From positions 30,505,501 to 30,569,500 of the forward strand of contig NC_135137.1 in NCBI RefSeq assembly GCF_051014445.1: 64,000 nt of DNA, in the 5' to 3' direction. How positions within the stretch are numbered: the stretch's first letter is position 1; every line of letters starts with the position of its first letter. This document shows, piece after piece, positions 36,620-48,299 of this stretch. The notes under the pieces are model-generated. The model was not told the origin of the DNA. It did no database searches and saw only the letters and a list, made by a program, of their open reading frames with translations. Source of the DNA: Colletes latitarsis. Taxonomy: Eukaryota > Arthropoda > Insecta > Hymenoptera > Colletidae. Made by a program: the position numbers and the translations under genes.

Positions 36620-37700
36620 TAATCGCCGTGTTCGTTCAAAAATTATGCACACAGGTACGTACGGCTTCGGTAAAGCATAAACGGATTGCCACGTCCGGCG
36701 TTCCCGATCGAGTCCGCGTCCTCCACTTCGAAAGAATCGCGACGACCGATCAATATCCGTGATACATAGCCGGGTAATCAAAGTCCGGAATTTCGCAGCG
36801 TCCCGTATTACGGTTCTCTCGGTCCTCTGTTCGCCGACACCGGGGACCGTTCGAACGCACCGGCGTCGAGCGTCGTCCGTCCGAATTTACGTCGGGGCCC
36901 TTGGTCCACCGGTCCCCCCTGTGGAAAAATATGAGACGATAGATGAGACGGCTGAACGGAAAGGAGGGAGGAAGCACGGGGTGGAAAGCGACGAGCAAAG
37001 CGTTCTTTCACATGCTAATCCACCAGGCGGGCCACGTTCATGAATACCTACGGTCAAAGCGCATCCCTCTTTATCTCTGTGTCTCTCACTTACTCCCACT
37101 CCCCTCCTGTCTCTTTCACCCCTTACCTTTTACCTTCTCTCGCTGTCTCCGTTCTCCTTTTTAGGGTTCCCGTTCGCTCTCTGTAGCGTAAGGTACATCG
37201 CTGCACAGGCATCCTCTCTCGCCCACACCCCCTGTCGCGCCTACGAGAACTCTCTGTGAAGCACCCCCCCGCCCCGTCTGCCAACCCCTCGTGCGGCTAG
37301 GAGGCATCGCTGCACCAACGACAGCAAGAAAGGCCCTCGAGAAATGGCGCCGCTTTGTGTCCCGAATTTGTGCCGCGCCGTTCTCCGTGTTCCTTTACGA
37401 GGGGCGATAAGTCAGGAGCTTCTCTCGTTCGCTCTTTCCATCCCTTTCGCGTCTCTCTCTTCCGGTACTCGTCGGTACACTGACCTTAGCTTTCCGTCTC
37501 TGTTTCCCTCGATTTTTCTTTTCACCGTCACGTATCCTATCCCCGGCCGCTGGCCGTTCTGACGTTCATGCCACGGTTCGCGGAACTATCGTAATCGCGG
37601 CCGATGTCCGCGCAACGTTCGACCTTCGCGTGCACGCGCCCAATGCTAGCCCCGTTCTAGACCATTTTCGCCGAATTATCCTCATATTGTACGCCGGAAC
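36620..37700. other. CpG-rich block with pyrimidine-rich tracts
   Basis: Dense CpG and long C/T runs (37080-37160 and 37425-37530). Overlapping frames lack domains. CACACAG then GTACGTAC at 36654/36655 resembles a combined acceptor and donor, but its upstream pyrimidine tract is interrupted by an A-rich stretch. Confidence 0.35.
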
Positions 37701-38014
37701 GGCGTGGATCTAATTCCGCCGCATACGATGGTATGCTTAATGAACAGCCGCGCGGTAACCTATTTCCTTGAGAATTTATTGCAAGCGTATTTCGCCTACG
37801 TATGTATCGGACGCGTTCCGGTCCTCAGTGCAACGATATTTGGGGAGCCCTGGAGACCAACTTCCTAGTAAACATTGTATTGTGTTTGGTAAAAGCAATG
37901 GAATTGTGGCTTTCTTTATTCAAACTGTTATTTTTCTAGATTCGATATTGGACGACTGCTTAGATTTTTCTGATAATTCTGTAAAGGGTTTTATTATTTA
38001 GAGGGATACAGCTT

Positions 38015-38310
38015 GTGTCATGTTTTAAATATCGTCATTCACACGTCACAGTTGGGAGGGACAGAAGTGTTCAACTTACGAATTACGTGTGGGTTAGGTC
38101 TGGATTTTTATGCAGTTTGTATCGTGTTTCAAATGTCGTCTTTCACGCTTCACAGTTGGGAGGGAGAGAAGTGTTCAACTTACGAATTACGTGTGGGTTA
38201 GGTCTGGGTTCCTATAGAGCTCGTATCGTGTTTCAACTGTCGTCTTTCACGCTTCACTAGCCTCATGGGGGATTCCCAAGTTAGACCAGAAACATTCAAC
38301 TTACGAATCA
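38015..38310. repeat. 104-bp tandem repeat, nearly three units
   Basis: Units start at 38015, 38119 and 38223. GTATCGTGTTTCAAATGTCG and TTTCACGCTTCACAGTTGGG align at a 104-bp offset. TGTTCAACTTACGAATTACG is shared by units 1 and 2 and survives as ATTCAACTTACGAATCAC in the degenerate third unit. Frames through it are incidental. Confidence 0.88.
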
Positions 38311-38690
38311 CATCTGAAGCTCATTTTAACCCTCTACGGGCCCGCGTAACTTTCAGGTCACATGCTAGTATATTGATATTTACCAAATAATTTTAGTTTT
38401 TTCACAAGATGATACGTCTTAATTATATAATGCATCTGAAATAACCAATCACTATATTGATGGTGGTTGGCAGCACCATCCACCTGAAATATCAAAGTAA
38501 AATTCGGCCCATACAATACACGATAAATATTAGGTATACAAATGAATAATCCACTTTTTTCAGCTACATTCAATGTTTATTTTAAAAGAAAGTAGATTGA
38601 ATTATTCAATCAAAGCGTTCGCTGTTGTTTTTTCCTATAACTGTAAGCCATCTTTTAAGCAGCTGATGAATTCATTTGTTCACTCATTTT
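38311..38690. other. Single TTAACCC-type end, otherwise featureless
   Basis: TTAACCCTCTACGGGCCCGC near 38329 looks like one terminus of a TTAA element, but no inverted partner is visible within several hundred bases. The rest is AT-rich with no supported feature. Confidence 0.3.
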
Positions 38691-39780
38691 TTCACGCTCG
38701 AATTACCCCGTGGTCGATTGTACCACGATTTTCCACCCCCGTACAAGATAACTGCAGGAAAAGACTTAGCTCGTCGCATGAACTTGTTATTATCGACTAT
38801 TGTCCATTCAGAATTTCCAGGGACCCGGTTGTCCCGGTTTTCTCCGGTGACGTTTCCGCGAGCAGTCGATTTTTTTCTCTCGAGTCATGCGCCGGGGGGC
38901 AGGTCGGTCACCGCAGGAGTCGAAAAACGCCGCGGTCGTTCAATTTCGTACCGCGAGCACCGCGTAATTGGGAGCATGCTCGGCGGGCTCGTTGCCGAGA
39001 ATTTAGTTTCCGGTTCGCGGTAGGCGTCTGGCGGGGTGTGCGTGCGTCCCCGTCGATGGTGGACAGTCGGTGTGGCGATACCAGCGGCGGTGACCGTGGT
39101 CTGGGGGAGGGTTTGGAAGGGTGGGTCAGAAGAGGGCAGGAGAGGAAGCCCGACGGTGTACCGGCGATGTCGGCGGTGGGGCTGGTGGCGACGGAGTGTG
39201 CGAAAGGGACGGCGATCCCACGTGCTGCGCTCCCATGCATAGAGAGGGCTCATGTTTCCCTAATGCAGCCCGATAAATATTTAAGCATAACGTAATCGGT
39301 CGGATCATCCTGCGGGAGAAAGGGAGGCAAGAAAGACGGGTCGGAGAGAGAACGAGACCGTGGACGAGGACGCAATCCGTAATGCTCGGTCATGTTCCCT
39401 ATTGGCTCGCGAAATTGCGTCTTTCGTAATCCCGTACAACCGTCGTACAACGATCTGGATTGGAATTTATCTAATACGCCGCTTTAGCTTCGCTTGCCGC
39501 CTGGATTTTTATTGGGCTTACGTTCTGGAAATTGTTTCCGTGCGATACGTGCCGCCGATCTCGCGCTCTAGGCGCCACGAACAAGGCCTCTCGCGTTCCG
39601 GGGAAAGCTGTGATCCACTTGGTGGTTCCAACTTGTCATATGGTCAGCGTTGACTCTCATAAATATGTATGGGGGATGAATTATTTAGCGACTGACAAAT
39701 TATTTCGGTCGTGACGCGACTACGATTCCGGTAATAATCGCGGCGCGGCTCGACGCTGGCCGGAAAGGTGCGAAAATCCA
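38691..39780. other. CpG-rich block, candidate regulatory DNA
   Basis: GC-rich with a G-rich + strand (38890-39200) that yields frames of 240 codons (+) and 122 codons (-) overlapping each other. No domain is recognised. CCTAATGCAGCCCGATAAAT near 39258 partly recalls the motif at 32363. Confidence 0.35.
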
Positions 39781-41040
39781 TACTTTGGGAAAACGATAAC
39801 TTTATTTGAGAGTAATTATATGTTATATATGTTAACATGACAGTCCTCGATGCTTTGCAAACACCCTTTCTGTGAAGTATCATAAATTAAGTGTCCCCTG
39901 AATTCCCTGTGTAGAACCTTTTGCTCTAAAATATCGACTTTCTTTAAGTCTCTTTGTTGACTGTTCTTAATCTCTACAAAGTCTCAAAGAATTTTAATCG
40001 ATTGAAATATGTTACCTCAGGAGTACACCTGTTGGCAACCCACGTGTTTTCTGATAGTTACGTATACTCGATTACTGACTCCATGTTTCTCTAGCGTCGC
40101 TTAAAAATTTTCCAAATGAACCTTCACGTTGTCAACCATACTGTCGCTTAGAAACATTTAAAAGTTCAAAGTGGAAGAAATTTAGGCACAGTTTAGTTTA
40201 ATATCTAATAACAGTTTAGTAGAATCAGCTGTGTTCACAATTTCTCGTCTTCATCAGCATTCAACTAAAACATTAATAACTCCTGCATAGCTCGTGTTAG
40301 TAATTACGTTAACGAAACGTGAATACTTAATTTGTACCGTATTATGTGCTGCGACACGTTTCAGCACTGGGCGTCTTGATAAATTCCGATCACGAACATG
40401 TCGCGCTCTTCCGGTAAATTAATGCCGGAAAGAGCTTACTGATGATGCGTGGTAGCAAGATGTGCAACGTCGTTGAAAGGCTCGGAGTACTTTTTCATCT
40501 TAAAAATACATGAACCAGTCTTTTTTAAACATAAATATACTTAACATTAAGCAAGTATCTCCTGAGATGCTATTTACACTAGTATCGTGATTTAAAAACA
40601 TATTTTATACAAAATATAAAATCATTACGACTTCTTGTCTGTGGAAAGTATAATATAAACTGTATGGTAATCGAAATAGAAATGTACATTCGAAATATGA
40701 AACATAGTAAATAAGAGAAAAAGCAATAGAAACGTACGAAAGAATATTTTCGATGGAACAACTGTGAAAATAAATTTTTGGTTTCTAAAGTGCGACTTTA
40801 CTAAATATTGCTCGACGTTTCTTCTCGAGTGGTATAAAAAAAATAATTAAAATTATTACAAAGTAGCTGAGAAATGTAAATCGTGTAAAATATAAATCAG
40901 AAACGTATATTAAAATTGTACAGAGAAATCGATGATATGCCCACACGATTTTCTGAAACGATCGCTAAAAGTCTGACTATCCCCTTACTCGTTCCACCAG
41001 TTCCGTAGCAACTTTCCTTTGCCCGCGCACATGCATTATT
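39781..41040. other. AT-rich DNA with one small hairpin
   Basis: GCTCTTCCGG at 40406 pairs with CCGGAAAGAGC at 40426-40436 across a short loop. No other feature is supported. Confidence 0.4.
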
Positions 41041-41870
41041 CCCTATAATTATCTGGATCATATTACGAACGAACCGCATAGGGTATTGTCGAACGATCAC
41101 GGATTCCCGTCTAATTTCGAAATCCCTTTGACGACTTTCCGCGGAATAAGTAAACGTCAAACCTCGCGTCTAAAGATTATACGTCTACTGTTGCGGAGTC
41201 ACGCGATCGCGTTGCTCTTTTTCGAATTTCATTTATCGTCAGGGTGGCAGTGGGGGCGGGGAGGGGGTGGTTGCCGCTTTTACGAGCGACAAAATACCGG
41301 CCAATCTGTCCACCGTGCAACCACAGCGGCAAAATAGTTCGGTAGAAATCGGCGATAGGGGAGTCGGTTATAGGGGGGGGGGGGGGGGGGGGGGGACGCG
41401 GGGACCTGTCCCCGGTGGGTGGACAGTTGAAGGGCGTGGGAGGGCGGCGACGGGGGACAGGGATGCAGCGGATGAGTTCGTCCAAAAGCGCCAGGAGGTG
41501 CACGGGGTGGTTAGGCAATTTTACGCTCTCCCAGTTACAAAAACCATTTACGCTTAAATGCTCTCGCGTCCCCCAAAGTCCCGCGACCCCTCGGTGTCCG
41601 CCGCCACTTTTTCCCCCGTGCCTCCCCCTCCCACTCCCCCTCCACCCTCCCCGTCTCTTCGAAATTCGCTGCTGCCTATTCGCCCCATGCCGTGACACGA
41701 TGGACAGCCACCCTCCAGGGGCTTCGATGTCCTGCAAATGTCCGGCTAGAACACCGTGGATGTATCGCGATCGAGCCTGCAACGTCCCAAAAACGAAACC
41801 CCTGCCGCCACGGATAGGGTTATCGTTAGCAGCACCGTCGGGCGGCTATAAAAAATTTGATAAAAAGTTG
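41041..41870. other. CpG-rich block with a G23 run
   Basis: GC-rich, with a 23-base G homopolymer at 41373-41395 and C-rich tracts at 41580-41650. The 201-codon - strand frame at 41177-41782 contains the polyproline encoded by this run and is rejected. The block sits just upstream of a TATA-like sequence at 41880. Confidence 0.45.
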
Positions 41871-42000
41871 TCCACCCCGTGTATATATAGGTGGTGACGC
41901 TTGTTCGGTCGAAATTTATTTCGAGTTTCTTTTTACGTCGATTCCATTCTGCGTGCTTCGTGTGTAGACGCGTATATTCGCCTCGATCGTTAGGTAAGAT
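41871..42000 (+). promoter_or_regulatory. Possible TATA promoter with non-coding first exon
   Basis: GTGTATATATAGG at 41879-41891 follows a CpG-rich block. CCATTCT (about 41945), a YYANWYY-type initiator match, lies about 60 bp downstream, further than the usual 30 bp. GATCGTTAG then GTAAGATTC at 41992-41996 would be a good donor ending an ATG-free first exon. If real, this is an alternative promoter on the same strand as the splice-like sites. Confidence 0.3.
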
Positions 42001-43440
42001 TCGCGGTAACGTCTGTGGTCTTCTTTGTGACTGAGACTGTTTGGACGAAATATTGTTATCTAACGGCGAGTTACGAAGGAAATTGCGTGGTTATATCGGT
42101 TGCTGTATTTAACTGTTCACATTTCCGAAATTAGATTTTATGTACGAAATATATTACGTTACGAAGTTATTGACAAAGAATCGATTTTCTAAAGTTTGTA
42201 AACTCATCCTTTGTAATGGTCTTTACTTAATGCATGCTGACGTTGAAATTTTAGTGAAATTGAGAATTTGATATTTTATTATTGAATATGCGGAAGTTTG
42301 AAAAAAGTATGAATGAACTTGTGAAGTTCGTTGTTCAAGATAGAAGTTGAAGCCCTTAGAGATTGCTACCTAAGTTAGACTTCTTTCTTGAATACGAAAT
42401 TGATCCGTGGTAAGCTTGTAATGTCGAACAACTTATATAAAGTTGTACAGATCTAGAATATTGTGCAGTCGAATAAGTTTGAGATTTGCCTTTTGACTTC
42501 TGTATATCGATACGTAGTCAATAGATTTCACGTAATCGTGCGTACGATTTTCAGGTTTCATTTTAAACATGTGTATGTGCTTCAAGCACAGATTGCAAGA
42601 GTTGGAGTTCTATTCTACACTTCCTAAAAATATAAAAAGCTCATGTTATTGCAGATTTCAAATGATAGTACAAACATACATACATATATCATCTCAATCC
42701 TGCTCATTTTATTTTCACACCTTTCAACATTATTAAAGTTTTAAATAAAAAAAAAATTAAAGATTTACTATATTAGTCGATTCGATTTTCCGTTTTGGAA
42801 ATATCATCGTGTAAATGAAAGTATAATTTTTTAATTTTGACTATCTCTGTCTCCATTTTACGCGTTGAACCTCTTTCTCTCGTACGTGAGTGACTGAGTG
42901 ATGTAGTGTTTACTATTTACTACGAGCACATGCGGTCAACGACCTTGCCAAGGCCCTAGTAAGAAAGTTCATTGACCTTCGCGACGTAAACAATGAAAGG
43001 TAAATAAACCCTATCTCCGGAACTAATTACGCTATCGACTTAAATGAACACTCATTTTAAAGGGCTTTCCATCCTCTATCCGATGCCTATATCAACCATT
43101 ATTATTTATGCTATCTTCTGTGTTTATTTTGAAGCCTAACTTGACTCTATATTCCCAAAGAAGTTTCAGCAATTCCTATCGATTATATTACAATTCGTAA
43201 ACATTCTATAAGAATTCTAAGTAACAAATTTAAAGATGGAAGTCAAGCGACTTGATAGCGGGAGAAAGCTAAAAAAATAAATAATACATAATTTCAGATG
43301 ATTCACAGAGAAGGTAAATTACAAACGTAAGAATTTGTACTCCACTATTTGTCCTCGCCATTGCAAAAGAAATAAGCTCGTATATATGATTCCAAATGCT
43401 TAATAAAAATACAAATACACATTACATGTGTAAATTAAAT
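42001..43440. other. AT-rich DNA, no feature seen
   Basis: No coding, RNA or repeat signal is supported. The sequence after the putative donor at 41993 shows no obvious partner exon. Confidence 0.45.
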
Positions 43441-44570
43441 GCGATGCTTATGATTTTCTTTCCTCGAAACCGACATTGCACTGCGCGATAACCGAAATAC
43501 AGCTTGGCAATGTTGGGCACGATTCGAGCGGGGATAATGAACGTTTAATTACGAAAGAAAAACTGGTGTCTATGCCGGAAGGTGGGTGCGTGTCAACAAC
43601 AACGCACATTGCTTCGCGCGTGAACCTGGAAATCACGTATTCATCGTCGGTCCATTCGTAACCCGTTGTGTGGTCAAGGAAGGGTTGAGATATGACGAGC
43701 GGCGATGAAGCGAGATGGAGATAGAGAGAGTGAGAAAGAGAGCACTACAGGGAGTGTGAGAGGGTGATGGAAGGGGTTGAAGGAAGGGGAAAGCGATTAA
43801 TTTCACAGCGCGATTCATAATGGAGCCCCATCAATCACTGCCGCCAGTTACGCACAGAATCGCGCGCGGCGGCCGAACGCGGGCGATAATTAATTTCGAA
43901 AAATTATTAATCGCAATAATGTCCTCATTTACATAGCGCCGTGCCGGTCCGACTGTAGCGTTAATCAAGCGATTCGTTAAAATGCCGCTGGTACGCGCAG
44001 TCGTCCAGCACTCGGTTAGAGATAATTTAGCTAATAGAGTGTCAGTGATATAACAGTCTATTGAGACCGTGGCGGGAATGATATTTCCATACAAATTTTC
44101 TGACGAATTTAATTTGAATATAATGTTGTACAGAGGCCGGGGACTGGCCTCCGACGCCGCGCCCTGAACTGTAGCGCTTATTACGCGCTTTGCTACGTGT
44201 AAACGCTCGTTTCGCAGAAAATGACGCTAATTTCTTTGTAAAGTCGATTGATGTGAATTTGTATACTACGCGAGCTCGACCTGAATATTAATCGTATACA
44301 CGCTCGCAAGCATTCAGTATCCAATTTTGCGTCAACGCCCTGCATCCGCATACTTGACTTATCGAGCATTTCATCACTCCGGATTCGAGCAAAGTTATTT
44401 TTTATCTTTCCTTAAAACAAATCGTTTGTACGAAGCAAAATTATCAAATTAATTTAATTCATTGTTTACAATGTTTGTAAATTGTTACGCTCTTCTGTGA
44501 TTATAATGCATGCTTAGGAACAAGTATGTGTAATAGAAAAGTGTAATATCACTGAGGAGGAAATAGAATA
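43441..44570. other. Mixed block with GA-rich tract
   Basis: A purine tract rich in GAGA (about 43710-43795) lies in a CpG-rich block running to about 44350. Such tracts can bind GAGA-type factors, but this is inference. No gene is supported. Confidence 0.35.
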
Positions 44571-44574
44571 TTAA

Positions 44575-44810
44575 CCCTTTGCACTTCACTGGCGCCGCTA
44601 TGGCGACAAACATAATACGTACCATAACTCGATTGAAGTTTCATTTATGACACAAACTGAATTTAGAAAATATATAAATGAAATTTAAATTATAGGTATT
44701 CATATACATGTTTGTGGAAAGAGAGAATATTTTTTTATTTTTAGAAATCACATCACAAAATTTAATTTGGTATTGCTAATAGTTTAAATACTCTCGGAAC
44801 GCAAAGAAGT
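44575..44810. mobile_element. Probable TTAA element, CCCTTTGCACTTC family
   Basis: TTAA at 44571-44574 precedes CCCTTTGCACTTCACTGG. About 230 bp later GGAACGCAAAGAAGTAA resembles a mutated complement of that end plus TTAA. The interior is AT-rich and non-coding. The left end is clear and the right end is a weak call. Confidence 0.5.
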
Positions 44811-44954
44811 AAAAGCATTTCTAGTGAAAAGATGCTTAACAAAATTTCGTAGACAAAGAATCAAATCTAAATATTTTCTATCAATTTCGAAAGCATATAT
44901 ATTATATTATACATTTTGCTACAACGAAATAAATTACAAGCTATTGGAAATTAA

Positions 44955-44987
44955 TAAAATCGAACTCTTTGTCTGTTACAGGTACGT
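44955..44987 (+). promoter_or_regulatory. Candidate recursive-splicing ratchet point 2
   Basis: CTCTTTGTCTGTTACAG ends at 44981 and is followed directly by GTACGT. The pyrimidine tract is shorter than at the other two sites, so this is the weakest of the three. Another donor, ATCG then GTGAGA, lies at 45042/45043 and would bound a 61-nt exon. Same strand as the sites at 10588 and 61429. Confidence 0.45.
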
Positions 44988-45042
44988 GTAAATATCAGGA
45001 TCGAGCGTCGCGATCTGCGTGTTGCCTGAATCTTCGCTATCG
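44982..45042 (+). other. Candidate 61-nt RS-exon
   Basis: Bounded by the acceptor CAG at 44981 and the donor GTGAGA at 45043. Only one of three frames is open throughout. The first bases GTACGT would recreate a donor after splicing to an upstream exon. Confidence 0.3.
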
Positions 45043-46280
45043 GTGAGACTAAAGCACGCATGGCACGATCGAAGCGCGACGCAAAGCTCCCTGGGAAATA
45101 CGGCTGGGTCGTTTTTCAAATTGACTTCGTGAAATACGGCCGCTCGAAAACGAACATAATCGCGCGGCAATAAGAGACGTCGCGAGAGAACGGAATTAAG
45201 TAGTAGGGATCGTTGCATAGTCGGACACGGTTGATTGCTCGCGCGAACGCGCGCGTTCGGCGCCGTCTGCGTTCCCGTAAAAGAACGACGTTCTCGTTAT
45301 CCGTCGTAAATATAAACGACCACTCTGGTGCTCGCTGGTCATTCCGTCGCGAATAAACCAAATACACATAAGCGCCGAAACATCGGCTCGCCGCGTAACC
45401 TTTGCGTCCCGTGTGTACACGTGGCGGCCCCTATATATCGCGGTACGGATCGTGGTTAACAGCCCGCGACGTCGTAAATTGATAGTAAATGTCACATCCG
45501 GATTGCAGAATAAGAACGCTCTCCTGTGGGAAAGCTCCTACTGCCAGCAATCACTTAGTCGCTCGCTGTTGCTCGTAAGATATAGACATTGATATTCCCT
45601 TGAAAGGCTGGGGCCAATGGAAATAATTCCCACTGTCGCCTACGACCACGCGTTTTTCTCTCACGTGCCTCCGCGAGACGCGTACGGCACCGCCCGGATA
45701 TGTGAAACGTACGTCGATGCAGTTACCCGGGCTTTTATATACTTCTGTGTTTTGGAAGAGCGTTGAATGACTAATTTTCAGTCCTAAATAAACTATTTTT
45801 TAGTATGCTTCTATTTATACATTTTATACATCATCGAAGCTAACGTTCAAATGTTCAAATTGCGGAGTACATGTTTTAATGTTCTTCGTACATCTCTTAC
45901 AGTTGCATCAGTTCTAGTCAGTATTTGTTATTATATTTTGCTTCATTTTTGCTTCCACTGTACTTCTTAACTGGCTGTAATTTAAATTTTATTTCTTTCG
46001 TTTGAATGAAATTCTCTCGCCGTACTTCGACGTTTGACATTTTATTGTTGTTTTAAACGCCAAGAAAACGATAACACCGTTTGACCGCGATATAGGACAA
46101 GAATAGCTGAGTGACGATTATGTGAAACGTTGGCGCGAACTATGGTTACCGTTTTGAAGCGGTTCAATATGACCGTACATTGTACAGTTTAGTGGTAATT
46201 TACTTACACTCCGTTCTGGCTCGTGAAGTAACGGTTTACGATCTTCAAAGTACCAAGTACATTTCCGGCGTGTAATATGC
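45043..46280. other. CpG-rich then AT-rich DNA, no supported gene
   Basis: 45040-45720 is CpG-rich with overlapping - strand frames lacking domains. 45740-46280 is AT-rich. Nothing further is recognised. Confidence 0.4.
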
Positions 46281-46293
46281 AAATACGTATTTT

Positions 46294-46450
46294 GTGCATG
46301 ATTTTCGTGCAGTAAGTATTCCAGGTGTCATTAAAGAATATTGGCAAAGGTTTCCTAATAGAACAGTACCACATCGTATACTAGGATCGTCACTCCCTCC
46401 ACGTTTCATATTTTTAATGCAACTTTCTAGTAAAGTATTTTTCAACTTAC
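46294..46450 (+). pseudogene. Possible transposon-derived HTH fragment
   Basis: The + strand frame carries IKEYWQRFPNRTVPHR. The FPNR-x-VP pattern after an aromatic-rich helix resembles the helix-turn-helix segment common in insect transposable-element proteins, of the kind grouped as DUF4817. Resemblance fades within about 20 residues and the frame ends at 46602 without other domain features. I infer an eroded transposon fragment. The match is short and from memory of the motif type, so it is tentative. Confidence 0.3.
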
Positions 46451-46602
46451 GTTTGTATGACATTTTTATTTTATCTTTAGTTGCAGAGAATACGCGATTA
46501 AAATTCCTACAGAAATCTCTGGAACCACTCTGTCTCTGTGCACAGTATACAGTGGGTGGACAATTTATCAATTACACAATTTCAAAGCATTTTATATATT
46601 AA

Positions 46603-47850
46603 AGTAATGAGTGTATGGACAATTCTACATATATCTTTACATAAAATACGTACTTTTCCATAGTTGAAAAAAGAATGTATTAAATGAAGTTTACGTCAAA
46701 GAAAATGGTAATTAAGTATTTGTAAAAAATACATCCATACTCTGAATACATTTCAACGTTAGTTTCCAGTTCTTCATCATGATGTTAAATATTAGTTATT
46801 GCTTCTAAAAAATTTCATTTTCTCTCGATGATTTCGCCGACGAGTTTGTATTTTAAGATCTCGTTACCTACATTTCCAATTATCTGTTTTCCAAACTTTA
46901 AAATGTACTTTTAACAGACACAATTACTAATTTAACCACCTACTATCACCAACGCAAGACTTGTTATAATAACATATCTCAGTCAGAGATAAACGAATCT
47001 CGATTCTCCGACCAAAATCGCAATCCGGGGTACACGAACACCCGAAGATTCTATCCCGTATTTTACAAATCGAATACAACCGTACTTCGCTCGTAAATAT
47101 TGCCTTAAACAAATTACAAACGACGCCGTCGTTATTGATGCAACCCTTCGCCTGACCTTTCACCCGCGCGTGCACTCGCGTGCGCCGTGGAAATTAAGAA
47201 AGAAAGAAAATTGCAACTCGGTCGCCGGAGTATTTCGCCACAGCGGGTTCGACGTCGAAGGAGATCTCGTATCCGTGTACAAAGCTGAAATTTATTTATT
47301 CAATAATAACCCCCGCCTTTTTTCGTGCCCGACGGCTGCACGCGACCACGGGAAACGGTCCCTACGATATTAACGCGTTGCATGGTAACCCAACGGGTGG
47401 CGTGTTCTCGTGGAAAAATCAGATGCCCAAACCTTTCGAATACGAGAATGACGTTCAGCGGGATCCGTCGTACGAAGACAACATTCTTCTTCCCCGGGCG
47501 ATCGGCATCAGCGGGCCAGGGGGACGTAGCAAACGAGCGTATTCAACGAAGTAACTGCCAGACAATCGATAGGTCGCCTATCCCGGTAACGCTTCGTTGT
47601 CTCTCAATTTCGAACGAGGGCTTCATGAATACCCAATGGCCCGGGAGGAACTCCGAACCGTTCTAGGAACACCGGCTGGCACCGAGACCCGCTTCCATCC
47701 CTCCGGAATCGACGTTGCAACACGCGATCCCACGCGGCATAAGCGCGTGGGCGTTCAGTGATTCCGATGAACCAATGAGACGACGATTTCGATTATCGTC
47801 GAGGAATCCTTTTCGTTTCGCTCCTCTCGCTCGACACCCGACCGAAACAG
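46603..47850. other. AT-rich then CpG-rich DNA, no supported gene
   Basis: 46600-46920 is AT-rich. 46980-47850 is CpG-rich with frames on the + strand (47325-47666 and 47715-47918) that show no domain. Confidence 0.4.
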
Positions 47851-48299
47851 GATCAAGGAATACTTGGCAAACTCCAATCTTTGGAGAAACTAACCAACAT
47901 CTTCGACGAATTGAATAAAATTTTCGATGGAAATAATTAATCGTCGAAAACGGGAGACTCGTGTTCTCGATTTACGAGTTAGTTTGCGAAGACGAGAACT
48001 GTCTCCGAATACTCATTTATGAGAAGCAAACTAAATAGATACAGTATAATATACAGAATCAAGAAATACTTCGCAGACTCCAATCTTTGGAGAAACCAAC
48101 ATCTTCGACGAAACGTAACAGAATGTTTCACGAATTGAATAAAATCTTCGATGGAAATAATTAATCGTCGAAAACGGAGGACACGTGTTCCCAATTTACG
48201 AGTTAGTTTGCGAACACAAGAACTGTCTATATTAATTAATACCCATTTATGAGAAGCAAACTACTTCATAAATAGAAGTGACGCAGTATAATAAACAGC
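47851..48299. repeat. Tandem duplication, 206-bp and 243-bp copies
   Basis: ATCAAGGAATACTTGGC at 47852 recurs as ATCAAGAAATACTTCGC at 48058. ACTCCAATCTTTGGAGAAAC, TTCGATGGAAATAATTAATC, ACGAGTTAGTTTGCGAA and CATTTATGAGAAGCAAACTA follow in the same order in both. Copy 2 carries short insertions (around 48116, 48230 and 48270). Both end in AGTATAATAWACAG. No open frame spans it. Confidence 0.88.

Noticed and set aside
36649..36664. CACACAG-GTACGTAC as a fourth ratchet site
   Set aside because: The pyrimidine tract is replaced by an A-rich stretch directly upstream. A CTAAT branch-like word alone is not enough.
38329..38348. TTAACCCTCTACGGGCCC as a full TTAA element
   Set aside because: No inverted partner end is visible nearby, so only a possible single terminus is noted.
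38573..39295. 240-codon + strand frame
   Set aside because: It overlaps frames of 115 and 122 codons in other phases in a CpG-rich block. No domain or splice support.
41177..41782. 201-codon - strand frame with polyproline
   Set aside because: It runs through the G23 homopolymer and neighbouring C/G-rich repeats and has no recognisable domain.
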